Shown in pieces: positions 11,501-20,586 of a DNA stretch of 64,000 nt; within the stretch, counting starts at the first letter, position 1, and every line of letters begins with the position of its first letter. Position numbers and translations under genes: made by a program. Source of the DNA: Deltaproteobacteria bacterium (GTDB lineage: Bacteria > Acidobacteriota > Thermoanaerobaculia > Multivoradales > JAHZIX01); the NCBI GenBank assembly GCA_022601195.1, contig JAHZIX010000002.1, positions 124,001-188,000 of the forward strand, written 5' to 3'. The notes beneath the pieces were generated by a model that was not told the DNA's origin, searched no databases, and saw only the letters and a list, made by a program, of their open reading frames with translations.

Positions 11501-14500
11501 CACGGTGGTCTGCACTTCCGCGGTGGAACCGGCGAAATCTCGCACCACGATTCGTAGGACCGCCTCCTGGCCATCTAAGAAGGTGTTGGGTAGCTCAAAG
11601 CGATAGGAAAACGAGTCCAGCGGGTTGGGAATCGTCTCGAAGGGCTCGGTGGCCTCTCCGAGGTAGAAGTCCACCGCCTCCACCGCTTGGTCATCGCTGA
11701 CTTCCAAGTCCAGATCGATACCGGTACCCGGGGCCATCAAAACTCGATCCGAAGGGCAGAGCATGGAGATGCGAGGCTGGTTAGGGTCGAATAGAGGCTC
11801 TACCAGCACGTTCCAGGTGTGAGTGGTGCTGTTGCCAGCGTTGTCCAAGACCTCCACCACGATCTCCACATTCTGGGCAGCCGGCACTGCCGGCGCATTG
11901 ACCGTCCACAGGAAGGGCACGGTCCGATCCGTATTGAACCGGTCTCCAAAGGTGAAGCGAACCTCTTCGACTCCTACGTTGTCCTGGGCCACCACCCGAA
12001 TGGGCACCAGGTCGCCAGCGGTGAAGACGGTTCCCGGAGCCGGAGAGAAGGTCAAGATTTCCGGCGCCGTAACATCGAGGGTGCGGAATTCCACGACCAC
12101 CGGCGGAGCCAAGAAATTGCCGCCGACATCCGCTGCCCCATCAATGGTCAAGCGGTAGAGCGTTTCCTGATCGAGCACCTCGATGGGAAAGAGCTCCACT
12201 TCCCGCTGGTCCCCCAATAGCTCGAAGTCGAAGGCGACCGGGGCTCCCGTGTCCGTGTTCTCGAACTGGAAGGCCGCGGCAAGACTGTCGGCGTTCATGG
12301 GCTCGGAGAACACCACTCGCAACAAAGTATCCACCGGCAGGTTGATGTCCCCATCCTCGGGAAAGGTGAAGACCACCTCGGGAGGTAGCACGTCAGCGGT
12401 GGTGAAGGTAATGCGGGCACTGACCCCGAGATCGCGGCCCGCTTCGTCGCGAATCGCGTCGTCGATGCGCAATTGGTAGTTGGTAAAACTCTCGAGAGGA
12501 TCCGACGGAATCAGGGTCAGCCGGGTGTTCCCCTCCGACCACTGCCGGCTGTGAGAGGTGAAACCGGATCCGGTCTTGCGAAAGTCGATCCAACTACCGT
12601 TGAACTCTTCCAGATCGATGGGCTCGCTAAATTTGATGCTCGGCTGAGCGTCCACGGGCAAGCCCACCTGGTTGGCCGCCGGAAAGACATCGCTAACTTC
12701 CGGGTCGATTTCATCTAAGACCACGGTACCGAAATCGATCACCTGACCGTTGGAGGTCAACCGACCGGCCATACGCTGCTGCCCCGGGCCGCCGTCTTCC
12801 AACACGACGAGAGAAAAACTCACCAAAGGAACCGCTGGAAAGTCGTAGCTGCCATCCGGCTCTGTGAACAGAATCAGCTCCCGATCCCTCTGGTTCTCCC
12901 GGAACTGCAGGGACAGCAGAGCATTGCTGGCCGGGGTCACCCCATCGGCGAGGAGCACCGAGCCCACCACGCCGCCGGAATCCTGCAAGATGACGGTCAA
13001 GGTGACCAATTCCCCATCGACTTCCAGGTCGCCCCGCTCACCGCCTCGGAGACCGGTCACCGGATCCGTCGCAGTGGCGTAGAGCCTCGCCTCGCCGACG
13101 TTGGCAAAGGAGATCTCTCCCTGGGCGTTGGTCATACCGAAGAAGCTGCCCTGACGATAGAAGCCATTGGTGTTGAGTCGAATCTCCGCCGATGGAACAC
13201 GATTTCCGAAGCTGTCCTCGGCGATCACCGTGACGCTGCCTAGGGGCCTCATGCGCACGTCCACTACCTGGTCTTCGTCGCTCTCGGTCTTTCGGGTGAA
13301 AGTACTGCCGCGGTGATTCCCCAACTCTTCCTGGGCAGAAATGCCGATGGAACGATTGGCGATCACTCCCTCGAAGCGGTAGGGGTTATCGTTGGTGCCG
13401 TCGATAAAGCTGAAGCTCTCCGAGAGGGTTACCAAGGTATCGGGAGCAAAGAGCTCTTCGCCGTCTCCCGGAGCCAAGACCCGGCCCACGACCGCACCAC
13501 TGGGTTCCCAAACCAAATCCACGTCGACCACTTCATCCTCGCCGGAGATCTGGCCGCTAGCTCTCGCTTTTCGGCGCCCGCCGGTCTCCTGAGCGAAGAG
13601 AAAGAAGTCCCCTTCGGGAATCCCGTCGAAGAGAAAGACACCTTCCGAGTCACTGCTGCTATAGGTGCGCACGAAGGTCGGGCTGGTGGTGAGGCGAATG
13701 GTCTCGCCGGCCACCGGCGACTGAGTCACCGGATCCGTAAAGGTGCCCTGAACACTGCCCCGAGCTTCCAATACCAGTTCCAAGCCCAGGCGGTCACCGG
13801 TAAACGGACTGACTTCGAGCTCCAAGAGGCGCCCGGCGCGGCCGCTCCCTGCATCGAAGGCCGTCAAGGAGTAAGTACCGAAACGCACCGGGTCGAAGAG
13901 AAAGCCACCCTCGGCGTCGCTGACTGCCGCATCCCGGCCGTTCTCACCGCGCAAATTCACTTGAGCCCCGGAGACCGGAGAGCCATCCACCGGCGACAGC
14001 ACCCGCCCTTGCACTTGGTTGATGCCGACATCGACCCGGATTCTGAGATTGAGCTCCATGCCTTCGTCCCGCAGCTCGGCGAAGGTCTTGCCGCCGGCTT
14101 GCCGGTTGGGGGTGATGGTAGAGACCACCACCGGCCCCTCGAAAATGTTGCTGAAGGAATAGTTTCCCTCCGCATCGGTCACCTGCTGCAAGCGGCGGCG
14201 GGGGTAGTCGACCTCCTGCAGGGTCACTGTGAGACCCGCCAAGCGGTCTCCCAAGGTGTTCTCCACCCAACCGGTCACCAGGCCCTTTTTCTCTAGGACC
14301 AGCTCCGTCTCCAAGGTTTGCCCCTGGCGGAATCCGGAGATGCGCACTTGGCCGACCCGGAAGAACATGCCCGCGTCCCAGAAGGCCTCAATACTGAGGG
14401 AGGCACGCCCGGTGGGAGGGGGGACCAGCTCGAAGCGGAACTCCCCGTTCTCGTCGCTGGTCACTTCGAAATTGGAGAAATTCGGGTGGCGCAAGTTGAC

Positions 14501-17500
14501 CGTCGCCCCTTCCACCGGAGTCTCCCCGTCGATGTCGTAGATCACCCCGCGAATGGTGCCGTTGAGCTCGAAAATAAAATCGTGCTCCGCGAGCTCGCCA
14601 TTGACCGCCAAATGCCCACTCTGAGTCTTGTTGCCATAAAAGGGATTGCGGGCCGTTAGAGCATAGTTGCCGACCAGAACGTCAGAGATCTCGAAGGTGC
14701 CGTCATCCTCGGTCTCCAAAGTTAGGGTGTCGAAGGGACGGACCAGCCCGAATTTGACCGACGGCACGTTGTAACTGATGAAGGAACGCACTCCCGCCAG
14801 CTCCCCGGATTCCTGGCGTGCCAGCACCTGGCCCCGAATCGTCCCCTTCTTGAATCGAATGTTGGTGAAGGCCGTCTGCCCCGAAGCGAGAATGTCTGCG
14901 ATGCCGATGCCACCGTCGTCCCCTTTTGTGGCGTGGACCTCGTAACGTCCCTTGGGGATGTCCTCCAGTAGGAATTGGCCGCTGGAGTCAGTGAACGCCT
15001 CTCCGAACCAGGTGGAAAAACTCGCCGCCACATGGACCGTGGCCCCGACGACCGGGTTGCCGTCGTAATCCAGCACTTCTCCCGCGATTCCCCCCTCCGC
15101 CGGAGGGTTGAAAGTCAGGTCCCGGTTCACCACCTCCCCATCGAAGGTGAAAGTGGTGAGCCGATCGGTGCGCAGGGTGAGACCCTGATCGATGGCGGAG
15201 ATCTTGAAGGTGCCCAGAGGAATTCCATCTAGGCGGTAGAAACCGTTGGCGTCGGTCACCGTGTTGACAGCGGTGCCGTCGGCCCAAACGATGGCCATGG
15301 GTGCTGGTTCCAACCCTCCGGGGGTCTGAATATAGACGTGCCCTTCGACACTGGCTCGTTCATCCAGCAGCCGCATCGTGACCTCAGCGACACCATCGGC
15401 GGGAATGTCCGCCGTCGCCTGGCTGCCAAACCGACCGGTCTCGCTGGAAAAGGCGGTGATGAGCACCGGGATCGTTGGCAGGACGTCGAAGGAGAACCGC
15501 CCGTCCTCATCGGTAAACCGCTGACCGAGAAAGATGCCCCCTTCCCCGAATACGGTAATGAAGGCCCGAAAGACCGGCTCCGTACCGGACGCATCCAACA
15601 CTTGCCCGCGCAATCCCCCCACCGGTTCGTCCGGCCGCCGGAGGATAGTCAAATTGCGTTCCACCACGGCTCCAGCTCTCTCCACCTCGACGGTAGCGGT
15701 GACGAAGTTGCCGTCATTGGCTTCCGCCAGAACCGTAATGGTGCCCACGGGAACATCTCGGATATCGAAGTTGCCGTTGTCGTCGACGATGTCTCTCTTG
15801 CCAATTCCGAAGGTACTGCTGTATGCCGTCACATTGGCTCCGGTGGGAACCGATCCGTCCTCGAACAACACCTGTCCTCGGACCACACCACGACCCAGCA
15901 TGACGATGTCGATGCGCACCGTCTCCCCGGAAGTGCGCACCCGATCCCGAACTCGGCCCCGATGGGCTCGCTCCGGATCCGTAGCTTGCAGCTGGAAATC
16001 ACCGCCGCACAAAGTCTGGCGGACGTAGTCGAAGGTGTACTGGCCGTTGGCGTCGGAGATCACCGCCGCGGTGCGGTGACGAACGCAGGCATCTGGCCCA
16101 ATGGTGAATGGAGACACGTCGTACTCGAAGAGCTCCACCGGTGCGTTGGCCACCGGCTCGCCATCCGGGCCGACAACAGTGCCAGTGACCGTGATCCCTG
16201 GGGTGGTCAGGTTGCTGGTCAAGGTCACCACCTGCTGACTCAAGTGAGCTCCGGATAGAGAGGTGATGTCCCGCACCGTCATCTGCTGCTGGTTGAATGG
16301 GCTCAAGGGATTGTCGAAGACCACTCGCAGCACTCGACTGGGGGCTGATCCATTCATAGAGACAGCTTCCTGGGGACTGAGGCCACCGTTGGAGAGCTTG
16401 CCGGCAATTTGAAATCGGCTCGGGTTTGGAGGTACCAGCGGATCGAGGTCGAGCTCCCGAGAAAACAACACTTCCACCACATGACCGGTCTCGTCCACAT
16501 CCGCGTTCTGCAAGGCTGCTACCACCTCGAAGGGACGCCGCGTGACCTGGCCGAAGGTAGCCGGGATCTGGTGGTCAACGACCCCGTCTCCTTCCACATC
16601 GAGCATCAGAGTCAGCTCGCTAGCCCCAGGTAGGAAATCCACCACCGCCAGGCCTGCTGCCCCCAGGGACGGAACCTGGCGCCACCGGGCCATGCGCAGC
16701 TCCCCGGTGGCCGTGGGCACCAGTAAATGAAGCTCCGTGCTGCCGGCTTGTAGCTGGCGAAACCGAACCTGGTACCCATCCGGTTCCGGCGCTGCCAACA
16801 ACGCCATCTCGGCATCTCCCAGGTCGAAGAGGTCGGCGAAAGGCAACTCCCGGCGCCGGTCGTTGCGCACGCCAGAGCCGAATAGCACCTGGCCGCTGAC
16901 CCGGCTCGCCACTTCCAATTCGAGACCTGATCCCACCCCGAGCACCGCCGCCATGGCGGGTAAGTCAGCGGTGGACGAGATAAATCGGTCGAAGGCCATC
17001 TCTGCGCTGGTAGCTTGCGCCTCACTGGCCAGGATTCCCCCTAGGGCTGCACCGGCGGAGGCACCTTCGAAGGTAGCCCGCCGAAGATCGTCCCAATCGA
17101 AGCGGGCGTCCCGACCCCCGGTCCATTCCGCGGCCAGCATCGCCACCCCGTCGAAGAGATCCTCGCCGAGGCCGTTGTAACGACCTGCCATGGCCAATTG
17201 GTTGACTCGGGAGGTCACCGCCGCCCGGGAGACCTTGGGAAGGTCGACCTCCAAAGCAGCCTTGGGGGTGGTGGCAACGGTGAAGGCTTGACTGGCAAAG
17301 CGAAACAGAGAGTCCACCAGGTCATCGGGCAGATTCGAGGCTTCGGCGGGTAAGACGATGGAGTTCGGAGTGGGTGGCGTCGTCACGTCCCCCACCGCCG
17401 TGGTCAGCTCGATGCGTCCGGAAACGTTGTCACCGGTGCGCAAGGCCGTCGACACCACCCGTCCACTAACCCGGGACCGAACTCGGAATTGCAACACTTC

Positions 17501-18862
17501 CGTTTGGGTGGGGAGGAGGGTCTCGATCACCCTCTCGTTGGTGCCGATCACCTCAGCCCCGGCGACCCCGCTCACCGGCAACCGCACCGTCACCAGGTTA
17601 GCGGGGGCATTGGAGGTATTGGTCAGGCTCAGGCGGAGGCTGTACTCCTGGTTCGCCTGGACCGAAGCCGGATGGGACAACACCACTCCAAAGGTCGGAT
17701 CCCGCACCAGCACCACCCCTCGGGCCACCCCCGACACCGGCTGGAGCCCGGTGGGCAATCCCTGGAGGATGCCTTCGATGTCGAGGCTGACGATGTGATT
17801 GCCTTCCCGCAACCCTTCCACCAAAAACTCAGCCTGGCCGGTCTCCTGACCGTTGATGTCCGGATCGTCATCGCCGGTACCGAGCTCACCGTCGGGACCG
17901 GGTACCCGAACGGGAACCGGTACCCCCAATGGAGTCGGCGGCTCGGTTTCTGCAGGCCGCAGGCCGGCGGGCACGCGAAGGTTGGCAGACAGATCCCGCA
18001 AGACCAACGCATCCCCTTCCGGTGCGCCGTTTTGGGCCATCAACATGACGGAGAAGAATTGATTGAGGACGGCATTGTCGAAGGGAAAGACGATCGCCGC
18101 CGGGATGGGTGGCAACTCTGCCTGGGAGCAACCGCCGCTGCAACCGCCGGTCTCCAAAACGGTGGGAATGATCTTTGGCGGATCGAAAGTCTCGATCTGC
18201 GGGAACCTGGGTCCCCCGGGAATGATGAACCGAGCCCCACGCCCCGTGCCCCCTCCCCCTCTGGGGATCGCCAAGTTGAAGCTCATTTCCCTCACCTCCC
18301 CCGTGTCGACGGCGAAGCCGAAGACAAAGTTGAAGGCTTGAAAGTTGTCCTCGTCGATGATGATGCCTCGAGCCCGGATCTCCTCCAGGGTCAGGGGGCG
18401 GGAGGTCACTCGGGTGATGAGAATCTGCGTCACCAAAACTCCAGCCGTGCGGGGCTCCGCGAAGGCCAGCAGCTCGCCTCCTTGAACCAGTCGAATGTTG
18501 TCCAGGGAATACTGGCCCTTGAGGGTCAGCCGGGGTAGGCGAAAGGGCTCGTTGGGAGTGGTCTCCAGCACCAGAACACCATCGATCTCGGGGCCGGAGA
18601 AGTCGCCCACGACCTTGAGGTCCTGCGGTAGGACTCCGTTGTCAGCGTCGTACCCCTGAAGCTCGGTAAAGATGACACTGGGAGTGTCGTAGGGCACCGT
18701 CTGCTGTTCCGGAGCCACCGCCAGGCGGGCCCCAGCGATGAGCAACTGAGCCTCCCCTAAATCCATAGCCCTCACCGGGGCCGCGGAGAGCAACCCCAGA
18801 AGAAATACGGCGTAGAAAGTACCCAAGCGGGTGCAATGGCGAAGCAGAGATCGATGTTTCAA
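5525..18862 (-). CDS. Giant (~4445 aa) secreted modular surface protein
   Basis: No single function is recognised. I prefer the TTG start at 18862 over the ATG at 18913: AAAGGGA lies 10 nt upstream of the TTG, and translation from there begins directly with a signal peptide (basic LKHRSLLRHC, hydrophobic FLLGLLSAAPVRA). Order of parts by nucleotide: a unique N-terminal region (18.8-16.2 kb), about a dozen carboxypeptidase-regulatory-like/CNA-B modules (16.2-12.7 kb, pattern VxGxVxDxDGxPVxGAxV), Big_5/SbsA-type Ig modules (12.7-12.0 kb), and Ig modules each followed by a Gly-rich right-handed-helix-like module (11.5-10.7 and 9.5-8.6 kb, both with GGSHGGRG and LFDP). A Cys-rich insertion (7.77-7.56 kb) sits within an LVIVD-type propeller that fills the C-terminal 0.8 kb of residues. 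There is no C-terminal anchor; the protein ends GIDRVELVP. It is probably extracellular and repeat-built for adhesion. Confidence 0.85.
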   Translation of the reverse strand: MKHRSLLRHCTRLGTFYAVFLLGLLSAAPVRAMDLGEAQLLIAGARLAVAPEQQTVPYDTPSVIFTELQGYDADNGVLPQDLKVVGDFSGPEIDGVLVLETTPNEPFRLPRLTLKGQYSLDNIRLVQGGELLAFAEPRTAGVLVTQILITRVTSRPLTLEEIRARGIIIDEDNFQAFNFVFGFAVDTGEVREMSFNLAIPRGGGGTGRGARFIIPGGPRFPQIETFDPPKIIPTVLETGGCSGGCSQAELPPIPAAIVFPFDNAVLNQFFSVMLMAQNGAPEGDALVLRDLSANLRVPAGLRPAETEPPTPLGVPVPVRVPGPDGELGTGDDDPDINGQETGQAEFLVEGLREGNHIVSLDIEGILQGLPTGLQPVSGVARGVVLVRDPTFGVVLSHPASVQANQEYSLRLSLTNTSNAPANLVTVRLPVSGVAGAEVIGTNERVIETLLPTQTEVLQFRVRSRVSGRVVSTALRTGDNVSGRIELTTAVGDVTTPPTPNSIVLPAEASNLPDDLVDSLFRFASQAFTVATTPKAALEVDLPKVSRAAVTSRVNQLAMAGRYNGLGEDLFDGVAMLAAEWTGGRDARFDWDDLRRATFEGASAGAALGGILASEAQATSAEMAFDRFISSTADLPAMAAVLGVGSGLELEVASRVSGQVLFGSGVRNDRRRELPFADLFDLGDAEMALLAAPEPDGYQVRFRQLQAGSTELHLLVPTATGELRMARWRQVPSLGAAGLAVVDFLPGASELTLMLDVEGDGVVDHQIPATFGQVTRRPFEVVAALQNADVDETGHVVEVLFSRELDLDPLVPPNPSRFQIAGKLSNGGLSPQEAVSMNGSAPSRVLRVVFDNPLSPFNQQQMTVRDITSLSGAHLSQQVVTLTSNLTTPGITVTGTVVGPDGEPVANAPVELFEYDVSPFTIGPDACVRHRTAAVISDANGQYTFDYVRQTLCGGDFQLQATDPERAHRGRVRDRVRTSGETVRIDIVMLGRGVVRGQVLFEDGSVPTGANVTAYSSTFGIGKRDIVDDNGNFDIRDVPVGTITVLAEANDGNFVTATVEVERAGAVVERNLTILRRPDEPVGGLRGQVLDASGTEPVFRAFITVFGEGGIFLGQRFTDEDGRFSFDVLPTIPVLITAFSSETGRFGSQATADIPADGVAEVTMRLLDERASVEGHVYIQTPGGLEPAPMAIVWADGTAVNTVTDANGFYRLDGIPLGTFKISAIDQGLTLRTDRLTTFTFDGEVVNRDLTFNPPAEGGIAGEVLDYDGNPVVGATVHVAASFSTWFGEAFTDSSGQFLLEDIPKGRYEVHATKGDDGGIGIADILASGQTAFTNIRFKKGTIRGQVLARQESGELAGVRSFISYNVPSVKFGLVRPFDTLTLETEDDGTFEISDVLVGNYALTARNPFYGNKTQSGHLAVNGELAEHDFIFELNGTIRGVIYDIDGETPVEGATVNLRHPNFSNFEVTSDENGEFRFELVPPPTGRASLSIEAFWDAGMFFRVGQVRISGFRQGQTLETELVLEKKGLVTGWVENTLGDRLAGLTVTLQEVDYPRRRLQQVTDAEGNYSFSNIFEGPVVVSTITPNRQAGGKTFAELRDEGMELNLRIRVDVGINQVQGRVLSPVDGSPVSGAQVNLRGENGRDAAVSDAEGGFLFDPVRFGTYSLTAFDAGSGRAGRLLELEVSPFTGDRLGLELVLEARGSVQGTFTDPVTQSPVAGETIRLTTSPTFVRTYSSSDSEGVFLFDGIPEGDFFLFAQETGGRRKARASGQISGEDEVVDVDLVWEPSGAVVGRVLAPGDGEELFAPDTLVTLSESFSFIDGTNDNPYRFEGVIANRSIGISAQEELGNHRGSTFTRKTESDEDQVVDVRMRPLGSVTVIAEDSFGNRVPSAEIRLNTNGFYRQGSFFGMTNAQGEISFANVGEARLYATATDPVTGLRGGERGDLEVDGELVTLTVILQDSGGVVGSVLLADGVTPASNALLSLQFRENQRDRELILFTEPDGSYDFPAVPLVSFSLVVLEDGGPGQQRMAGRLTSNGQVIDFGTVVLDEIDPEVSDVFPAANQVGLPVDAQPSIKFSEPIDLEEFNGSWIDFRKTGSGFTSHSRQWSEGNTRLTLIPSDPLESFTNYQLRIDDAIRDEAGRDLGVSARITFTTADVLPPEVVFTFPEDGDINLPVDTLLRVVFSEPMNADSLAAAFQFENTDTGAPVAFDFELLGDQREVELFPIEVLDQETLYRLTIDGAADVGGNFLAPPVVVEFRTLDVTAPEILTFSPAPGTVFTAGDLVPIRVVAQDNVGVEEVRFTFGDRFNTDRTVPFLWTVNAPAVPAAQNVEIVVEVLDNAGNSTTHTWNVLVEPLFDPNQPRISMLCPSDRVLMAPGTGIDLDLEVSDDQAVEAVDFYLGEATEPFETIPNPLDSFSYRFELPNTFLDGQEAVLRIVVRDFAGSTAEVQTTVQAVEGEIFDSNFFLSQDDFTYEGENIIITGGTFTIDLFHQFNNLVVMGGATLTVRDNSINHFANNGFDWKMALGLTGDLYVACGGQVHADRRGYDFRYTYFWEQLPNQSNPSPGGSHGGRGEFDSFGFTYGSLFDPVDLGAGGVGTGGGVIRIAAPEGNLIVDGRLTSNSETVGAGGSVRLEAQSIRGAGVIQASARDFTGTTSRGGGGRIALYTDMVAPDLWPRIQAGGGSAGTIFWKGSDHQFGELLVDGAGYFPTEVTELVSVGRGTVDSVTAATVTDGSASFGHTLQGVEVAFEDDFSELWTITSNDHRGQVLTVDAATQPLTAVAGDTYQGVYRFDRVTVRDGARLLTQDRILSGEAPEVEEGSLLVDGTTAAALEAAIQFEPGSSVASGESATIIFSAIGLVGIDRLELELSGVLTDSQTVGFAGEESVSHSRQYVPELQPGLDSVTVVLRAFDTGGAMVEVQRILTVVEDQVPPVVTITTPAELQAFTSGDTITVRFFATDNVALGTVYTAELGGFSVTRSSTSSTFRLAAPPVEEPRVLAITASAVDINGNVGTARRLIRVNPLSTDTQGPEMTVNCPGPNPRVIAGQLLPLNITVTDDINTFSVEAFLDDGFLPEARNFPLSRNRTFDLEIPIGEDWLEGEAHTLTLLATDYGANVDQVVIPLAVRDGVLITEDTTLAVGDLSLEGQSLLVDGATLTVEGPHSFERLIVVSGNVVHPPTDATTEQSLELTLDGELYIACGAGINVSGLGYLGGINPEGAYTYPNTQSGAASANPFTGGSHGGRGGLGGPALYGNLFDPREPGGGGSFRSGTSSSNSRGGNGGGVVRISTAGEAIIDGALSASGVDSCNGGAGAGGSIRLDASSLTGIGTIAATGGTSCGGLSSGGGSGGGGRVAVYSGTVDEDFVARVSAAAGSGPSFTNRRGAAGTVFIKRDTQAFGDLILDNNDIASISPTVVPTVGSGIVDAVAVDSMTDLDASFRHSLVGSEVAFNFDYSDLWRISSHAHEGDTLTLDTSSLPLSAQVGDAYRGVLRFDGVSVRGLARAQTEDHVITTEAPVVAEGSAWTPGNARAPVVDGSKIDFAVGLFGLSLDGQPGAVDDIDLPLTVEISNLSSNQNFTVLAEVDGSFSVPALGAEGDLLELTVRDSGFPNLTSVAQSFGPIGGDLGLSPELPRSDHFFESIAVDEGMIAMCQCFDNSEIQVPFELLLVDTSDPLEPNVAAVVDLGGGGGGDDEESCFIGCNLCYEGCSIFGEGDPICFDACDECFTTCADTDDCTQSCDSCVNHCTDNGGGPDCFAACDECAGTCSSGPPPPPPFSMPRISGSISYMALEDGVLAMAQGKYLRILDARDPENLFHDPATMDLELLAGTFDRFGGLALVDGILHAVERSGSHRYFAFDLHDPRNPRLLSQEPLSIRDPFRLEVREGEMHLASDRNGTGGAYQMFAIGDPANPILRATNQADGTAFRAGSLTLVDDVAFFNEWITTKLHSLHRGQPDTETSNSTDLAAFKSGFSSLGPVVEVGSKALIGNSSDADVFVGSFDTDFLTHGFQFETLTRAPVQGSARTLFVADRLLWVLGSSFGSPYQGFQSSALRPWLVESQIEAIPTASGAAVIGAPGAASGADFLTASVDGSTLQTAVAADGSFTLDLPTVEVGEALTLQALDGAGAGNKVRTRVAAGLGSTSLDLPGGAARIALEGTLAALLPVRQEVGLVAIPIVDTATSPPTLLSTVEVTGPVQGAVLNGGVLYVAAGQLEVFDLSAPGTPVAAPSLDPFTGQPVLDVALANGQLLALGDAGANLDLKTLDLAVPLAPVEVPSQGVAVSPVSTPRLLVEGTALWVFGGGGASSFLLAPGLAPALVASGSFPGAELVDLDVAGLQVTAAVAGEGVREIFTLGGAHSLGTAPGEAHHAFGVFRLSSVSGPRLWWAESLGGAKTLLRVDNHPGGATQAVYGHFTSRCGLRDAVTSGSTLILLTDCGIDRVELVP
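7562..7771 (-). other. Cys-rich insertion: four CX3CX2CX3C units within the giant protein
   Basis: Sixteen cysteines fall in four identical spacings: CFIGCNLCYEGC, CFDACDECFTTC, CTQSCDSCVNHC and CFAACDECAGTC, separated by 9, 5 and 8 residues. An acidic DDEE segment precedes them and a poly-Pro segment follows. The spacing resembles the cysteine pattern of DUF326/copper-storage four-helix-bundle repeats (established family pattern, recalled rather than searched), so metal binding is possible. Disulfide stabilisation outside the cell is the alternative. Confidence 0.7.
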
Positions 18863-19213
18863 GATCGGCCCGTCCCTTTCAGCTAGCCCAAGACAGAGAG
18901 GCATTAACAGCATAAAACTGTTGTAAATTTACTCATTTACTCGGAACAAGGCGGTTGCCCTCTGATATTCCGATTTCTCTTCTCGATACATATAGAGGCG
19001 ATATTCGGAAGAGAAGTACCTCACGCCTAGATAAATTTATATTTCCAAATAAGTAGCACCGACCTTCCACCAGATTCCTCGTTCTCACCGATCTTGGACA
19101 GTCACCACAGCGGTTCGCCTCCGCCTGGGCCAACCCAGGGGCGATGTACTAGCATGGTCGGGTCCGAGCTCCGGCCACCCTGGTCAGAATCTTTTTCCTA
19201 AGGAACCTCGACG
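18863..19213. promoter_or_regulatory. AT-rich divergent intergenic region
   Basis: The gap separates the minus-strand giant gene from the plus-strand DUF6503 gene and must hold promoters for both. It is much richer in A+T than its surroundings, with ATAAATTTAT near 19030-19042 as the most promoter-like core on either strand. No clear -35/-10 pair could be fixed. A ribosome-binding AAGGAA at about 19199 serves the plus-strand gene. Confidence 0.4.
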
Positions 19214-20014
19214 ATGAACTCAAACTTTCGCTGCCGAATCCGAATCTCTTGCCTTTGTCTCACCGCTCTTCTCCTGCTTCCCTTCACCGCCAGAGCCAAC
19301 GACTTGGCCAGTGAAGGGCCCGACCACCGAGCCGAAACCCTGGTAGAAAAGACTCTCCAAGCCATGGGCGGAGAGGAGGCCTGGGACGCCACCCGTTTCA
19401 TCTCCTTCAGCTTCGCGGGATTTCGCACCCACCACTGGGACCGGGAGCTCAACCGACATCGCCTGGAAGGGAAAAAGCGGGACGGTGACTCCTATGTGGT
19501 GCTTCTCGACCTCGAAACCCGCGAAGGCTCCGCTTGGCTCAACGGAGAAGTAGCCCAAGGAACGGCCGCAGAAGAGCTATTGGAAATGGCCTACGGCGCT
19601 TGGATCAACGACACCTACTGGCTAGTGATGCCTTATAAACTGCGGGACCCCGGAGTGACCCTCAAATATGAGGACAAAGAAAAGCTCGGAGAGGTCACCT
19701 ATGACAAAGTTCGGATGACCTTCGACGGTGTCGGCCTGACCCCCGGAGACACCTATTGGGTTTATTTCAACCCCGAGACCGGTCTGGTAGATCACTGGTC
19801 CTACATCCTTGAAAGCTATGAGGAAGGTCGCCCTCCTACTTTCTGGACCTGGGAGGGTTGGCAGCGGTTCGGGAAGGTCATGCTGCCTACCGAGCACGCC
19901 CAGGCCGGGAGCGACCGGAAACTACCGATGCAGAACGTAGCTGTCTACGACGACCTTCCCGATGCGGTATTCGAGTCTCCAGCGGCGATTTCGGAACCGG
20001 ATGACCCTTCCTAG
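19214..20014 (+). CDS. DUF6503 family periplasmic/secreted protein
   Basis: The 266-residue product has a signal peptide (hydrophobic LTALLLLPFTARAN). The body matches the DUF6503 pattern as I know it: an N-terminal LVEKTLQAMGGEEAW helix, RFISFSFAG, a central WLVMPYKLRDPGVTLKY, KVRMTFDGVGLTPGDTYWVY, and a C-terminal FWTWEGWQRFGKVMLPTE. The fold is probably LolA/LppX-like, a half-barrel that binds lipid or another hydrophobic ligand in the periplasm; that part is inference. AAGGAA lies about 9 nt before the ATG. Three nt separate its stop from the MOSC gene, so the two are likely one transcript. Confidence 0.75.
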   Translation: MNSNFRCRIRISCLCLTALLLLPFTARANDLASEGPDHRAETLVEKTLQAMGGEEAWDATRFISFSFAGFRTHHWDRELNRHRLEGKKRDGDSYVVLLDLETREGSAWLNGEVAQGTAAEELLEMAYGAWINDTYWLVMPYKLRDPGVTLKYEDKEKLGEVTYDKVRMTFDGVGLTPGDTYWVYFNPETGLVDHWSYILESYEEGRPPTFWTWEGWQRFGKVMLPTEHAQAGSDRKLPMQNVAVYDDLPDAVFESPAAISEPDDPS

Positions 20015-20017
20015 AGT

Positions 20018-20470
20018 ATGAAGGAAGCACCACAGGGAGAGCTCGTCGCCATTTGGCTGAAGCGGGTTCGCCGAGGCCCCATGGACCCTCACCAAAGAGC
20101 CCGGCTGCTCACCGGTGAAGGCCTGGAGGGGGATGCCAACCGAGGTAGCCGCAAACGTCAAGTGACGCTCATCGAAGAAGAGCTTTGGCACTCTGTACAG
20201 CAGGAGCTGGAAGCCGAGGTGGACCCGACTTGCCGCAGGGCAAATCTCCTGGTGCGAGGGGTTTCCCTAGCCCATCATCGAGGCGAGGTTCTCCAAGTTG
20301 GCTCTTGCTCCCTGAAGATTTGGGGCGAAACTCGACCCTGCCGCCTGATGGAGGAGACCCATGGAGGATTGCAGGCCGCTCTCGATCCGGATTGGCGAGG
20401 GGGAGTCTTTGCTACCGTCGAGGAAGGCGGAGAAATCGAAGTCGGTGATGCGGTAGCCTGGTCCCCCTAG
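20018..20470 (+). CDS. MOSC domain protein
   Basis: The 150-residue protein is a stand-alone MOSC domain. Its signatures are GLEGDANRG followed by RQVTLIEEE, then RRANLLVRGVSL, LQVGSCSLKIWGETRPC, and a C-terminal GGVFATVEEGGEIEVGDAV. The Cys of ETRPC corresponds to the conserved MOSC cysteine that handles sulfur or binds molybdenum cofactor in MOCOS, YiiM and YcbX. Stand-alone MOSC proteins act in the cytosol in sulfur-carrier or molybdo-enzyme chemistry or N-hydroxylated base detoxification; which applies here cannot be told. The start lies 3 nt after the upstream stop with no good Shine-Dalgarno, which suggests translational coupling. Confidence 0.85.
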   Translation: MKEAPQGELVAIWLKRVRRGPMDPHQRARLLTGEGLEGDANRGSRKRQVTLIEEELWHSVQQELEAEVDPTCRRANLLVRGVSLAHHRGEVLQVGSCSLKIWGETRPCRLMEETHGGLQAALDPDWRGGVFATVEEGGEIEVGDAVAWSP

Positions 20471-20586
20471 CGCCCTCGTAGGAAAGCTCTGGGTCTACTG
20501 AGACGCCATTCCAAAGAGCTAGGGCAGGAGCTCAACAGACGAGGCAAGAACCATGAGGTCTCGATAACCATGAGACGCCCCGCAGG

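Noticed and set aside
18863..18913. ATG at 18913 as start of the giant gene
   Set aside because: It would put 17 mixed residues before the signal peptide and lacks a good ribosome-binding site; the TTG at 18862 has AAAGGGA at suitable spacing. The ATG cannot be fully excluded.
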